Origin: Mesorhizobium sp. NFR06
GTDB lineage: Bacteria > Pseudomonadota > Alphaproteobacteria > Rhizobiales > Rhizobiaceae
DNA: 64,000 bases
Assembly (NCBI RefSeq): GCF_900115245.1
Contig: NZ_FOVT01000022.1
Coordinates: forward strand, 33,798-97,797
Direction: 5' to 3'
Part shown: positions 18,510 through 28,830 of the stretch, piece after piece
How the letters are laid out: every line of letters begins with the position of its first letter
Numbering within the stretch: the first letter of the stretch is position 1
Program-made: the position numbers and the translations under genes
The notes under the pieces: generated by a model
Seen by the model: only the letters and a program-made list of their open reading frames with translations
Database searches by the model: none
What the model was told of the DNA's origin: nothing

Positions 18510-19649
18510 CTACCTTGTCAGCACAACGCCGGCATCTGGCCGGAAGGAGACCCAGGCGCGGTCGTTCCATGTGAGCGGATCCTCGGTGACGCGCGAGGCG
18601 TTCATCGCGCTCGCCCTTACCATCTGTCCGTCGTCAAGCTTGATATGATAGACGGTCATGTCGCCGAGATAGGCGACGTCATACACCTCGCCTTCCAGCG
18701 CATTGACCGCATCCGCGGGCTTTTTCGAGGAGACCTTGATCTTCTCGGGCCGGATCGCGAAAACGATGTCGGAACCGGCGGTGGCGGCGCCACCATTGTC
18801 GACGACGATCTGGGCGCCGGTCGCGCCGGTGATGCGCGTCGTGTCCGCCGTGCGCTCGGCAACCCTGCCCTCGAACATGTTCACATTGCCGACGAAATGC
18901 GCCACGAAACGCGAGGTCGGCGCCTCGTAGATCTCGGCAGGCGTGGCAACCTGCATCACCTCGCCCTTGTCCATGATGGCGATGCGGTCGGCCATGGTCA
19001 TGGCTTCTTCCTGGTCGTGGGTGACGACGACGAAGGTGAGGCCGAGTTCCTGCTGCAGGTCCATCAATTCGAACTGCGTCTCCTCACGCAGCTTCTTGTC
19101 CAAAGCGCCGAGCGGCTCGTCGAGCAGCAGAACCTTGGGACGCTTGGCGACGGAGCGGGCAAGCGCGACACGCTGGCGCTGGCCGCCCGAGAGCTGATGC
19201 GGCTTGCGCTTGGCGAACTGCTCGAGCTTGACCAGCTTCAGCATCTCGGCGACGCGCTTGTCGATGTCGGATCCCGGCATGCCTTCCTGCTTGAGGCCGA
19301 AGGCGATGTTCTTCTCCACCGTCATATGCGGGAACAGCGCGTAGGACTGGAACATCATATTGACCGGCCGCTTGTAGGGCGGGATGCCGCGCAGGTCCTG
19401 CCCGTCGAGCAGGATGCGGCCCGCCGACGGCTCCTCGAAGCCGGCGAGCATCCTGAGCAAGGTCGACTTTCCGCAACCCGAAGCGCCGAGCAGGGCGAAG
19501 AATTCGCGCTCGAAGATGGTCAGCGACAGGTTGTTGACGGCGGTGAAGTCACCGAACTTCTTGGTGACCTTGTCGAACTGGATGTACGGCTTGGCGCTCG
19601 GGTCGTTCCATGGCGCGAAATCCCTGCGGATGCTGCCAAGCGATTTCAT
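18510..19649 (-). CDS. potG: Polyamine ABC transporter ATPase, PotG/PotA-like
   Basis: Cytoplasmic ATPase that powers polyamine uptake, 379 residues. Walker A is GASGCGKST, the signature LSGGQRQRVALARSVAKRPK, Walker B VLLLDEPLGALD and the switch histidine VVVTHDQEEAM. The C-terminal TOBE region (about 290-379) contains FAIRPEKIKV. The ATG at 19649 was chosen because the upstream open frame is not conserved-looking and a purine-rich ACGGAG lies before it. It is separated from potF by a terminator-like hairpin, which would let the binding protein be made in excess. Confidence 0.93.
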   Translation of the reverse strand: MKSLGSIRRDFAPWNDPSAKPYIQFDKVTKKFGDFTAVNNLSLTIFEREFFALLGASGCGKSTLLRMLAGFEEPSAGRILLDGQDLRGIPPYKRPVNMMFQSYALFPHMTVEKNIAFGLKQEGMPGSDIDKRVAEMLKLVKLEQFAKRKPHQLSGGQRQRVALARSVAKRPKVLLLDEPLGALDKKLREETQFELMDLQQELGLTFVVVTHDQEEAMTMADRIAIMDKGEVMQVATPAEIYEAPTSRFVAHFVGNVNMFEGRVAERTADTTRITGATGAQIVVDNGGAATAGSDIVFAIRPEKIKVSSKKPADAVNALEGEVYDVAYLGDMTVYHIKLDDGQMVRASAMNASRVTEDPLTWNDRAWVSFRPDAGVVLTR

Positions 19650-19684
19650 GGTCCCCACTCCGTTACCTTTCAAATTCCCTAAAA

Positions 19685-19715
19685 CAAAGCAACCCCGGCA
19701 GTTGGCTGCCGGGGT
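19685..19715 (-). terminator. Intercistronic terminator-like hairpin between potF and potG
   Basis: On the minus strand ACCCCGGCAG-CCAA-CTGCCGGGGT (19692-19715) forms a perfect 10-bp stem followed by TTGCTTTGTTTT. It lies 14 bases after the potF stop, so it should end or slow part of the transcription before potG, or protect the potF mRNA 3' end. Confidence 0.75.
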
Positions 19716-19728
19716 CGCGTCGAAATGC

Positions 19729-20826
19729 TTACTGGCCGGTGACGATCTTGGTCCAGGTGCGCGTGATGACGCGCTGTGTCTTGGGATCGTATGGCGCAAC
19801 CGTATACAGCTTCTTGGTCGTCTCTTCGTCCGGATAGACCGCAGGATCTTCCAGGATCGCCTTGTCGATGAACTGCTGCGACGCCTTGTTGCCATTGGCG
19901 TAGAGCACGTAGTTCGACGATTTGGCGATGACTTCAGGCGTCATCATGTAGTTGATGAACTCGAGCGCGTCGGCGGCATGCGGCGCGTCCGCGGGGATCG
20001 CCATCTGATCGAACCACATCTGGGCGCCTTCCTTCGGCACCGAATAGCCGATCTCGACGCCCTGCTTGGCTTCCACCGCACGGTTGCGCGCCTGGAACAC
20101 GTCGCCCGACCAGCCGATCGCCAGGCAGATGTCGCCGTTGGCCAAAGCGTTGATGTATTCGGACGAATGGAACTTGCGGATATAGGGTCTGACCTTCAGC
20201 AACGCCTCCTCGGCCTTGGATATGTCGTCCGGCGAGGTGCTGTTGGGATCGAGACCGAGATATTTCAGCGCCGCCGGAATGATGTCGGCCGGAGAATCCA
20301 GCACATAGACGCCGCAATCCTTAAGCTTGGCCAGCTTGTCCGGATTGAAGAACACGTCCCAGCTGTCGATCTTGTCGGTGCCGAGCGCGGCCTGCACCTT
20401 CTTGACGTTATAACCGAGGCCGACCGTGCCCCACATGTAGTTGACCGAATATTCGTTGCCCGGATCGTATTTGGCGGTGCGCTCGGAAATGACGTCCCAC
20501 ATGTTGGAGAGATTCGGCAGCTTCGACTTGTCGAGCTTCTGGAACACGCCTGCCTGGATCTGGCGCGCCAGGAAGTTGGCGCTCGGCACGACGACGTCAT
20601 AGCCGCTGCCGCCGGCGAGCAGCTTCGTCTCCAGGATTTCGTTGGAATCGAAGGTGTCGTAGACGACCTTGATGCCGGTCTTCTTGGTGAAGTCGTCGAT
20701 GATCGAGCTGTCGATATAGTCGGACCAGTTGTAGACGTTGACGACACGATCTTCGGCATGACCGCTCATAGTAAAAAGCGTCAGCAATGCCGACGTCGCC
20801 GAAAGCAAGAGCGCTTTGCGGATCAT
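19729..20826 (-). CDS. potF: Periplasmic putrescine/spermidine-binding protein, PotF-like
   Basis: The substrate-binding component of the importer, 365 residues with a cleavable signal peptide (MIRKALLLSATSALLTLFTM..., cut probably after GHA). The mature start VNVYNWSDYIDSSIIDDFTK is the PotF/PotD hallmark, with the aromatic-acidic pair WSDY that contacts the polyamine amino groups. Further family blocks are YDVVVPSANFLARQIQAGVF, YMWGTVGLGYN and LAIGWSGDVFQARNRA. Length fits PotF (about 370) slightly better than PotD. It is the first gene of the operon and has AAGGAGAA just before the ATG. Putrescine as the main ligand is likely because a puuA-puuB-like pair lies 7 kb away. Confidence 0.93.
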   Translation of the reverse strand: MIRKALLLSATSALLTLFTMSGHAEDRVVNVYNWSDYIDSSIIDDFTKKTGIKVVYDTFDSNEILETKLLAGGSGYDVVVPSANFLARQIQAGVFQKLDKSKLPNLSNMWDVISERTAKYDPGNEYSVNYMWGTVGLGYNVKKVQAALGTDKIDSWDVFFNPDKLAKLKDCGVYVLDSPADIIPAALKYLGLDPNSTSPDDISKAEEALLKVRPYIRKFHSSEYINALANGDICLAIGWSGDVFQARNRAVEAKQGVEIGYSVPKEGAQMWFDQMAIPADAPHAADALEFINYMMTPEVIAKSSNYVLYANGNKASQQFIDKAILEDPAVYPDEETTKKLYTVAPYDPKTQRVITRTWTKIVTGQ

Positions 20827-21167
20827 AATGTTCTCCTTTGGTGAGTGTTCCCGTGCCGGCTCGTCGCGGCATGGGCGCGAGACGGCGTTTGGTTCAGATT
20901 ATTGAGCTTTCGCGGGAGCGACGAGCGCGCACGTCCGGTGGTGCGCCTGACCCTTGAGTGGCGGTTGTGGTCCCCGCATCCCTTCCAGGAAGCTGTCCGG
21001 GCGGCGTCAGCGGCGTTCGCCGCGGAGTAAGCAGAAATATGACGATGCGGTCCGGCCCCGATGAGGCCGGCGGTGACACTTGGCAAGATACGCCTGTCTT
21101 GTTGTTGCCGTAATCGCAGCCTGCCCGGGCAGCAGCGGGGTTGTCAATGGCAAACGCTTGCGCGGCG
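20827..21167. other. Intergenic space upstream of potF
   Basis: 341 bases between the potF start and the stop of the DMT transporter gene, both on the minus strand. I see no convincing gene. A TTGACA is present on the minus strand near 21145 but has no matching -10 element at the right distance. The promoter of the pot operon is expected here. Confidence 0.5.
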
Positions 21168-22118
21168 TCAATTAGGCGACGGCAGGCCGGTGACACCCGG
21201 CCGCTCGGGGCGCGCCTGCCGCTTGAACTCGAACCCGATATGGACGAGCAGCGCGGTGACGACGACCGCGCCGCCGATGATGGTGCGCACCGACGGCACT
21301 TCGGCATGAACCAGCCAGACCCAGATCGGGCCCAGGATCGGCTCGAACGTGCCGAGCAGCGCGGCGACGGCGGCCGGCACCAGCCGCGCTCCCATGGCGA
21401 AGAAAGCAAGGCCGACGCCAAGATTGATGACACCGAAGGCGAAGAGGAAGCTCATGTCGCGCGCCGAAACGGCGAATTGCATGGCCTGGGAGGCGGCGAA
21501 CACCCCGGCAAGCAGCGCGCCGAGACAGGTGGCCGGCACCATGCGTACATGCGCAAAGCGCCGGGTGATGACTGTCGCGAAGGAAAACATCACCGCGATC
21601 AGCAGCGCAAGGCCATCCCCGATCGGCGAGACGGACCCGCCCAGGGATTCGGAGACCATGATGGCGACGCCGGTGATGACGGCGGCGATGGCGATCCAGG
21701 TGCCTTGACTCACGCGTTCTCGAAACAGCAGCCAGGCGAGCAGGGCAGCCAGGAGCGGCACGCCAGCCTGCATCAAAAGGATGTTGGCGACCGTCGTATA
21801 AGCCAGCGCAACGATAAAGCTGGTCGAGGCGGTGGCAAAGCAGAAGGCGACGCCAAGGCCGGGCAGGCCCATATCGCGGAAGAGCCTCAAAGTGCCGCGC
21901 CAGCCGTCGCGCCAGACCATGAAGGCGACAAGGAAGGCCACGGCCCACAGCGAACGCCAGAACACCACGGTCCAGCTGTCGCCGACGTGGATGAAACGGG
22001 CGATGGTGCCGCCGAAGCTCCACATCAGCGCCGACAGGAAGATCAGCAGCATGCCGATCCGCTCCTCGCGCGGCGAGACGGCAGGCAAGGCAACGCGAGG
22101 CGAAGCGGTATCGGTCAT
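21168..22118 (-). CDS. EamA/DMT family transporter
   Basis: A 316-residue inner-membrane protein with ten predicted helices arranged as two EamA repeats (about 22-150 and 165-300). The first helix is MLLIFLSALMWSFGGTIARF; repeat one ends LLAALLAWLLFRERVSQGTW and repeat two PVAAVAALLGTFEPILGPIW-like sequence, both typical of drug/metabolite exporters of the RhaT/YdcZ group. Substrate is unknown; metabolite or amino-acid export is usual. It has a hydrophilic 20-residue N-terminus, no partner gene, and lies between the pot operon and the RamB-like regulator on the same strand but with gaps of 341 and 172 bases. Confidence 0.85.
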   Translation of the reverse strand: MTDTASPRVALPAVSPREERIGMLLIFLSALMWSFGGTIARFIHVGDSWTVVFWRSLWAVAFLVAFMVWRDGWRGTLRLFRDMGLPGLGVAFCFATASTSFIVALAYTTVANILLMQAGVPLLAALLAWLLFRERVSQGTWIAIAAVITGVAIMVSESLGGSVSPIGDGLALLIAVMFSFATVITRRFAHVRMVPATCLGALLAGVFAASQAMQFAVSARDMSFLFAFGVINLGVGLAFFAMGARLVPAAVAALLGTFEPILGPIWVWLVHAEVPSVRTIIGGAVVVTALLVHIGFEFKRQARPERPGVTGLPSPN

Positions 22119-22290
22119 GGACGGAAACTGTCAGCGATTTGCGAGCGGCACGATTCACCACGGACGACCAGACTATATCCCATTCGCGTAGCGCAAAGGC
22201 GGTCGCCAGGCGTGATCCAGCATCCGCCGAAATATGGGACAAAGCCAGCTCACGCTTCCTCGAGGCCGGGACAGAATCCGGCGGCAGGCG

Positions 22291-23733
22291 TTATCCCTGG
22301 AAATCGAAGGCGCTGAGACCCGTGACCATCTCGTCGAGGCCGAGCGGGCGCGTCACCGGCGGCTCGGCGCGCGCCAGGCAGCCGACGCGCTCGCAAAGCC
22401 TGCAGGCGGGGCCGACCGGTGTGGCGAAGCCTTGCCCGGACTTGCCGGCGGCTGACCCCGGCAGCGCGGCGCCATAGACGATCTCGTCGCGGAAGCCGAT
22501 ATCGCAGCCGAGCAAGAGCGCCGTGCGCCGCGGCCGCTCGGAGAAGGCGCCCTGCGGTCCTTCGAGCGTGCGGGCGATGCAGAGGAATTCGGCGCCATCG
22601 GGCATCTCCACCGCCTCGACCAGGATCTGGCCCGGCTGGGAAAAGGCCGCATGGACGGGGAGCTTGGGGCAGCCGCCGCCGAAGCGGCTTTGCGGATAGC
22701 CCTGACTGCCGGCCTTGCGGAAGCGGTTGCCGGCGTTGTCGACTTCCAGCATGAAGAAGGGCACGCCCGACGCTCCCGGCCGCTGCATCATGGTCAAGCG
22801 GTTCGCGGCCTGCTCGAAGGAGACGCCGAAGCGCGAGCGCAAGACGTCGATGTCGTAGCGGGCGCGGACCGCGGCGGCGTGAAAGCCCTGATAGGGCATC
22901 ATCAGCGCGTGGGCGGCGTAGCGGCCGAGCTCGAAACGGGCGAGCCGGCGCGCCTCGTCGGTGGCGAGCTTCAGCGCCTGGATCTCGCCGGCCACGGCAA
23001 CCGTCATGCGGATCAGGCTCGCCTCCATGGCGACCTCGCGCAGCTGGTCGAAAGGCGACAGCCGCTCGGACAGGAACAGGCGTTGCGAATGGCGGTCGTA
23101 GCGGCGGCGCCAGTTGGGCATGGTGGCGACCGGCAGCACCTTGACGACGATGCCATGCTCGCGCTTCAGCCAGGCCTTCAGCGCGCCGAACAGATCATCG
23201 CCGGGATCGAGGACCGATGTGAAGGCCTCCGCCTCCTCTTCCAGCGAAGCAAAGTGGTTTGGCCGGCGCTCGAACACTTCGTGGACTTCATCGGCGGGCA
23301 GGCGCGTGCCCGACAGCGCGGTTGCCCTGCCCTCCTTCGCCAGAAGCTGGTTGAGGTCGGACAGGCGCTCGGCCTGCTCGCGATAGGCGCGAAAGAGTTT
23401 TACCAACGCCGCCGCGGCATTCGGCGCTGCCTCGGCGAGGTCGATCAGTTCCTGGTCGCCGGGCAGTTCGCCGGCAAGAAGCGGATCGCTGAACGCTTCG
23501 CGCAAAGCCGCGATCGAGCCTTTGGTCTCTCCCTGCAGTTCATGCGGATCGACCTTGTAGACGGAGGCCAGCTTGAGGATCAGCTGCACCGTCAGCGGCC
23601 GCTGATTGCGCTCGATGAGATTGAGATAGGAGGGCGAGATGCCCAGTCCCTCGGCCATCGCCGTCTGGGTCAGGCCCCTGGCGTTGCGCAGCCGGCGCAA
23701 CCGAGGCCCGGCGAAGATCTTCTGGTCGGCCAT
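22291..23733 (-). CDS. XRE-type regulator with IrrE-like and DUF2083 domains (RamB/ScfR-like)
   Basis: A 480-residue regulator. The N-terminal XRE helix-turn-helix covers about residues 10-65 (LRRLRNARGLTQTAMAEGLG, PSYLNLIERNQRPL). The middle resembles the ImmA/IrrE fold, but the HExxH zinc motif is not present, so it is unlikely to be a protease. The C-terminal DUF2083 part ends in a cysteine cluster GPACRLCERVGC. This architecture is that of RamB, a regulator of glyoxylate-cycle genes in actinobacteria, and of short-chain acyl-CoA responsive regulators. It is divergent from isocitrate lyase (253-base gap), which strongly suggests it controls aceA. The ligand, probably an acyl-CoA or C2 metabolite, is inferred. 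Confidence 0.85.
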   Translation of the reverse strand: MADQKIFAGPRLRRLRNARGLTQTAMAEGLGISPSYLNLIERNQRPLTVQLILKLASVYKVDPHELQGETKGSIAALREAFSDPLLAGELPGDQELIDLAEAAPNAAAALVKLFRAYREQAERLSDLNQLLAKEGRATALSGTRLPADEVHEVFERRPNHFASLEEEAEAFTSVLDPGDDLFGALKAWLKREHGIVVKVLPVATMPNWRRRYDRHSQRLFLSERLSPFDQLREVAMEASLIRMTVAVAGEIQALKLATDEARRLARFELGRYAAHALMMPYQGFHAAAVRARYDIDVLRSRFGVSFEQAANRLTMMQRPGASGVPFFMLEVDNAGNRFRKAGSQGYPQSRFGGGCPKLPVHAAFSQPGQILVEAVEMPDGAEFLCIARTLEGPQGAFSERPRRTALLLGCDIGFRDEIVYGAALPGSAAGKSGQGFATPVGPACRLCERVGCLARAEPPVTRPLGLDEMVTGLSAFDFQG

Positions 23734-23745
23734 CCCCTGCCATCC

Positions 23746-23908
23746 TTGACAAGAATTTACATGAACGTGGTGTCCAGCGTCCGCTATGGCGCTTTTACAA
23801 TCGTGACAAATTTACAGAGATGACCTGTCAATGACAACACAGCTTTTCCTTTATTTTTGGCGCCAATCAACAGTTTTCCTAGGCGCCCTTTCGCGCTGCA
23901 CTGTAAAT
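23746..23908. promoter_or_regulatory. Repeated TGACAA(G)AATTTACA sites between regulator and aceA
   Basis: TTGACAAGAATTTACATG (23746-23763) and TGACAAATTTACA (23804-23815) are near-identical direct repeats, and TGTAAAT at 23902-23908 is the reverse complement of their core ATTTACA. They lie in the divergent region, the first two close to the regulator start. They are good candidates for binding sites of the RamB-like regulator acting on itself and on aceA. Confidence 0.45.
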
Positions 23909-23986
23909 GATCTCATACATCGACAGCCCAAAGTGTGCCTTGGCGATGTAGCGACGAAGCAGTTTCCAAACGATCTGGAGTGACCA

Positions 23987-25276
<1,290 letters not shown>

Positions 25277-25330
25277 CGGATAACAACCAGAGGAAACGCC
25301 CGCAGGGCATTTGCATCGAGGAGAAGACCA

Positions 25331-25573
25331 ATGGCATCGATAAGCCGCGTCAAGGAAAGGGCAGAAGAGCAATCGAGCGCGATGAGCGTCGACCAGCAGG
25401 CGACGATCCGCATGCTCGCCAACGATCTGCACAGGCTCAACCAGTCGGTCATGAAGGCAGTCGAGGCGGGAGTCTCGGTGGAACTGGTTCGCTCGGCCAG
25501 GCACCATGGCGGCGACGGCAATTGGGGTGACCTTTTGATCCCGGTGATCGTTACCCATCAGAGTCATACTTGA
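25331..25573 (+). CDS. Small hypothetical protein downstream of aceA
   Basis: An 80-residue protein (MASISRVKERAEEQSSAMSV...) that I do not recognise as a named family. It has a charged helical N-terminus, the segment QQATIRMLANDLHRLNQSVM and a hydrophobic end WGDLLIPVIVTHQSHT; no signal peptide or cysteine. GAGGAGAAG lies before the ATG at a normal distance. It follows aceA by 54 bases on the same strand and is closed by a clear terminator, so cotranscription with aceA is likely. Coding is supported by the ribosome site, position and codon use. Confidence 0.65.
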   Translation: MASISRVKERAEEQSSAMSVDQQATIRMLANDLHRLNQSVMKAVEAGVSVELVRSARHHGGDGNWGDLLIPVIVTHQSHT

Positions 25574-25593
25574 CGTAACGTCAACAGTCTCGG

Positions 25594-25640
25594 CGATTGT
25601 CTCCCGCGCGTTATACGTTCGGGAGACTATCGCTTTTTTT
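25594..25640 (+). terminator. Rho-independent terminator of the aceA unit
   Basis: CGATTGTCTCCCG (25594-25606) pairs with CGGGAGACTATCG (25620-25632) with a single T-T mismatch and is followed by TTTTTTT (25634-25640). It ends the transcript of aceA and the 80-residue protein. Confidence 0.88.
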
Positions 25641-25863
25641 CGATCTGCCTTCGTCGCCGAGGATACGACTTGCGCTGAATTCAGCAATTTCTTGCTATAT
25701 TTTCGACCAAAGCCATTTCAGCTTGACACTGGCCGCGATCTCACTCAATTGTGCCTCAGGTTTCAACCCTGCATTGAACCAGAGTGCCTGCCCGCCGATG
25801 TGTCCCGCCGACCGTGACGACCACTCCGAAAAAAATCTGAGACCGGCGGCCCGCGCCAGCGCG

Positions 25864-26244
25864 ATGGCGGACTTTTCCAAGGTGCTCGTCGTGGGAAAAT
25901 CATCGATCAACCGGGTCGTGGTGTCGAAGATCGTCGAGAAATCCGGACTGAAGCCGATCTCGGAATCGCCCGAGACCGCCGAGAAGGCTCTGAGCGGCCA
26001 TCGTCCGGGCGCCGTCATCCTGGATGGCGGTCCCGACAACAAGGACTGCGACCGGCTGATGTCTTCCATCGATGCGCTGCGGCGCGGCTCCGGCAAGGCG
26101 CTGCCCGCGGTGATCCTGCTCTCAACCAGCAATGGCACGCCGCAAAGCCTTGGCCTGTCGAGCGTGGTCGATGCGGTGGTTGCCAAGCCGATCACGCCCG
26201 AGAGACTGCAACCGGTGGTCGATCGTCTGGTCGGGCGCGGCTAG
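25864..26244 (+). CDS. Degenerate receiver (CheY-like) domain protein
   Basis: A stand-alone 126-residue receiver-like protein. The fold is suggested by the hydrophobic strand KVLVVGKSS at residue 5, PGAVILDGGP carrying the would-be phosphorylated aspartate, VILLSTSN with the switch Ser/Thr and VVAKPITP with the conserved lysine. The acidic pair that normally binds Mg at the end of strand one (usually DD) is replaced by Gly-Lys (VVGKSS), so ordinary phosphorylation may be lost or altered. No output domain. The open frame upstream runs through the terminator, so the ATG at 25864 was taken; its ribosome site is weak. A kinase partner is not adjacent. Confidence 0.7.
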   Translation: MADFSKVLVVGKSSINRVVVSKIVEKSGLKPISESPETAEKALSGHRPGAVILDGGPDNKDCDRLMSSIDALRRGSGKALPAVILLSTSNGTPQSLGLSSVVDAVVAKPITPERLQPVVDRLVGRG

Positions 26245-26249
26245 CGCGG

Positions 26250-26368
26250 TTCACTGTTCCACGAAGCGGCGAAACCGCTCTGTCTTTTCGTTTTGGGGCA
26301 ATTCCGGCGAAGGCTACGGCGAAGTCGCCGAGCCTAACCGTTTCACACTTTCCGGGGATCGCTCTAAT
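26250..26368. repeat. Dispersed repeat, family 2 copy A
   Basis: Contains AAACCGCTCTGTCTTTTCGT, TTTTGGGGCAATTCCGGCG, then AACCGTTTCACACTTTCCGG and GATCGCTCTAAT. The order CTCT-TTTCGTTTTG-GCAATTCC-ACCG-TCACACTTT-CC-GG-CTCTA is shared with copy B at 32511-32607; this copy has an extra insert. It lies between the receiver gene and the HAD gene, which converge. Confidence 0.65.
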
Positions 26369-26394
26369 CGGGAATGCGGATCCCCGTAGCGTCG

Positions 26395-27108
26395 TCAGCC
26401 CGTCGTGGCGATGCTTTCGAGCAGCGCCGGCAGTTCGCTCAAGTCGGCGATCTGCCGAAAACGCGGCGCCGCGACCGGCGCTTCGGCATGCTCGGCCGCC
26501 CAGGTCAATTCATGCGGGACATAGATGCCCCAGCCGCCGGCGTCGATGGCCGGGACGACGTCGGATTTGAGCGAGTTGCCGACCATCATGCTCTTTTGCG
26601 GGCCGTCGCCATGGCGGCTGAAGATGCGAGCATAGGTGGCGGCGCTCTTGTCGCTGACGATCTCGACGGCGTCGAATAACTCGCCCAGTCCTGATTGGGC
26701 CAGCTTGCGCTCCTGGTCCATGAGGTCACCCTTGGTGATCAGCACCAGGCGATAGGTGCCGGCGAGCTTCTCGACCGTCTCGCGCGCATGCGGCAGTGGC
26801 TCGATCGGGTGGCTGAGCATGTCGCGGCCGGCAGCCAGGATTTCCGCTATCGTCGAGGCTGGAACACGACCTTCCGTGACCTCGATCGCGGTCTCGATCA
26901 TCGACAGCGTGAAGCTTTTTATGCCGAAGCCATAGAGGCCGAGATTGCGCTTTGCCGCTTCAAGCAGGTTTGCCGAAACGTGGCTTGCCTCACCGTGTTC
27001 GGCAAGCATGGCGATGAAGCGCTGCTCGGTCATGCGGAAGAACCGCTCGTTCTGCCACAGGGTGTCGTCGGCATCGAAGCCGATTGTGGTAAGAGCCGAC
27101 ATTGCCAC
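26395..27108 (-). CDS. HAD family hydrolase
   Basis: A 237-residue haloacid-dehalogenase-type phosphatase. Motif I is GFDADDTLW with the nucleophile and general-acid aspartates; motif II is LVLITKGD; the motif III lysine and motif IV acidic pair lie around KSMMVGNSLKSDVVPAIDAG. A helical cap of the C1 type sits between motifs I and II. Substrate cannot be told; phosphoglycolate- or nucleotide-like phosphatases share this layout. GAGGAGG precedes a GTG at 27108 by five bases; the ATG at 27102 is the alternative start. It stands alone and converges with the receiver gene. Confidence 0.85.
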   Translation of the reverse strand: MAMSALTTIGFDADDTLWQNERFFRMTEQRFIAMLAEHGEASHVSANLLEAAKRNLGLYGFGIKSFTLSMIETAIEVTEGRVPASTIAEILAAGRDMLSHPIEPLPHARETVEKLAGTYRLVLITKGDLMDQERKLAQSGLGELFDAVEIVSDKSAATYARIFSRHGDGPQKSMMVGNSLKSDVVPAIDAGGWGIYVPHELTWAAEHAEAPVAAPRFRQIADLSELPALLESIATTG

Positions 27109-27377
27109 GTCATCCTCCTCATAGACTCATGTATAGATGCTTCACCCGGCCGGCTTCGCCGGCGATAGGTGGGATATAGGCCAGTCCTGGTCCCTGACGA
27201 AGTCACAAAGGGGGTGGCGCAAATTCTATGCGGCTCTGTTGCGGCGGCTCGACACAAACCGACCGGCAAAAACCGTAGGTGCGAAGAAAGCGATCTCCGT
27301 GTAAGGGCGTGGCGCCTCCCCTTCCCTTCCCCCGTGGCACCCAGCTATAGTTCGAAATCCGCAACACAATCTGGTGA

Positions 27378-28814
27378 ATGATGCCGCCTGAAAAAAAGGA
27401 AGTCCGTCCGTCGAGTCGGGGGGGACGCGCCCGCACGCCTGCTTTCCTGAAAAACCAACGCGGTGTGAGGAACTGGAAGGAAGCCAGCGCCTGGCTGGAA
27501 TGGCGCGGCATCGAGGACATCGAATGCATCACGCCGGACCAGGCAGGCGTTGCCCGCGGCAAGATGATGCCGTCGAAGAAATTCACCTCCAACACCTCGC
27601 TGGCGCTGCCTTCGGCCGTGTTCATGACGACGATCTCCGGCGGCTATCCCGAGGACGGCAACGGTTTCCACTATCCCGAGGATGACGGCGACTTGAAGCT
27701 GTTGCCAGATCTGTCGACGCTGACCGTCGTGCCGTGGGAAGAAGACCCGACTGCGGCGGTGATCTGCGATCTCGTTCACCAGGATGGCCGCTCGGTCGAG
27801 TTCACGCCGCGCAACGTGCTCAAGCGCGTGCTTGCGGCCTATGACGAACGCGGCTTGAAACCAGTGGTGGCGCCCGAGATCGAATTCTATCTGGTGCGCA
27901 AGAACCCCGATCCGGACTATCCGCTGACGCCGCCCGTCGGACGCTCTGGCCGGCCGATCGGCGGCGGCGCCGGCTATTCGATCGCCGGCGTCAACGAGTT
28001 CGACGAGCTGATCGACGACATCTACCATTTCTCGGAACGGCAGGGCCTGGAGATCGATACGCTGATCCATGAGGAAGGCGCCGGCCAGCTCGAGATCAAT
28101 TTGCGCCACGGCAACCCGATCGAGCTCGCCGACCAGGTCTTCATGTTCAAGCGCACCATCCGCGAGGCTGCGCTGAAGCACGAGATCTACGCCACCTTCA
28201 TGGCCAAGCCCATCCAGGGCCAGCCGGGCTCGGCCATGCACATCCACCAGTCGGTGGTGGACAAGAAGAGCGGCAAAAACATCTTCTCGGCCGAGGACGG
28301 CTCCGAGACCGATGCGTTCTTCCACTTCATCGGCGGCATGCAGAAGCATGTGCCGAACGCGCTGGTGATGTTCGCTCCTTATGTCAATTCCTACCGTCGG
28401 CTGACGCAACAGGCGTCGGCGCCGGTCAACAACAAATGGGGTTATGACAACCGCACCACCGCCTTCCGCGTGCCGCGCTCGGACCCGGCGGCGCGGCGCG
28501 TCGAAAACCGCATCCCATCCTCGGACGCCAATCCTTACCTGGCGCTCGCGGCGTCGCTTGCCTGCGGGCTGATCGGCATGACCGGGAAGGCCAAGGCCGA
28601 GCCGCCGGTGCTGACCACGGCCAACGCCGACGAGATCGACCTGCCTCGCAGCTTGCTGGAAGCGGTCGACCTGTTCGAGGCCGACAAGGAGCTCTGCACT
28701 CTCCTCGGCAAATCCTTTGCCGCCACATACGCGGCGATCAAGCGGGCCGAATTCGAGACCTTCATGGAAGTGATCAGCCCCTGGGAGCGGGAGTATCTGC
28801 TGCTGAATGTGTGA
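27378..28814 (+). CDS. puuA: Glutamine synthetase family, gamma-glutamylputrescine synthetase-like
   Basis: A 478-residue enzyme of the glutamine synthetase superfamily, PuuA-like: it should join glutamate to putrescine (or a similar amine) with ATP, the first step of the Puu route. The N-terminal beta-grasp has DIECITPDQAGVARGKMMP; metal and substrate residues sit in VVAPEIEFYLV, IHEEGAGQLEINL and GSAMHIHQS; the C-terminal NRIPSSDANPYLALA is typical. It lacks the adenylylation tyrosine region of GlnA. The following gene is a PuuB-like oxidase, which supports the role. The first 30 residues are basic and poorly conserved, so the true start may be a little later than the ATG at 27378. Confidence 0.85.
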   Translation: MMPPEKKEVRPSSRGGRARTPAFLKNQRGVRNWKEASAWLEWRGIEDIECITPDQAGVARGKMMPSKKFTSNTSLALPSAVFMTTISGGYPEDGNGFHYPEDDGDLKLLPDLSTLTVVPWEEDPTAAVICDLVHQDGRSVEFTPRNVLKRVLAAYDERGLKPVVAPEIEFYLVRKNPDPDYPLTPPVGRSGRPIGGGAGYSIAGVNEFDELIDDIYHFSERQGLEIDTLIHEEGAGQLEINLRHGNPIELADQVFMFKRTIREAALKHEIYATFMAKPIQGQPGSAMHIHQSVVDKKSGKNIFSAEDGSETDAFFHFIGGMQKHVPNALVMFAPYVNSYRRLTQQASAPVNNKWGYDNRTTAFRVPRSDPAARRVENRIPSSDANPYLALAASLACGLIGMTGKAKAEPPVLTTANADEIDLPRSLLEAVDLFEADKELCTLLGKSFAATYAAIKRAEFETFMEVISPWEREYLLLNV

Positions 28815-28830
28815 GCGGCGACTTCGTCGC

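Noticed and set aside
27300..27360. Possible sigma-54 promoter (TGGCAC near 27330) before puuA
   Set aside because: The matching GC element (TTGC) at -12 is absent.
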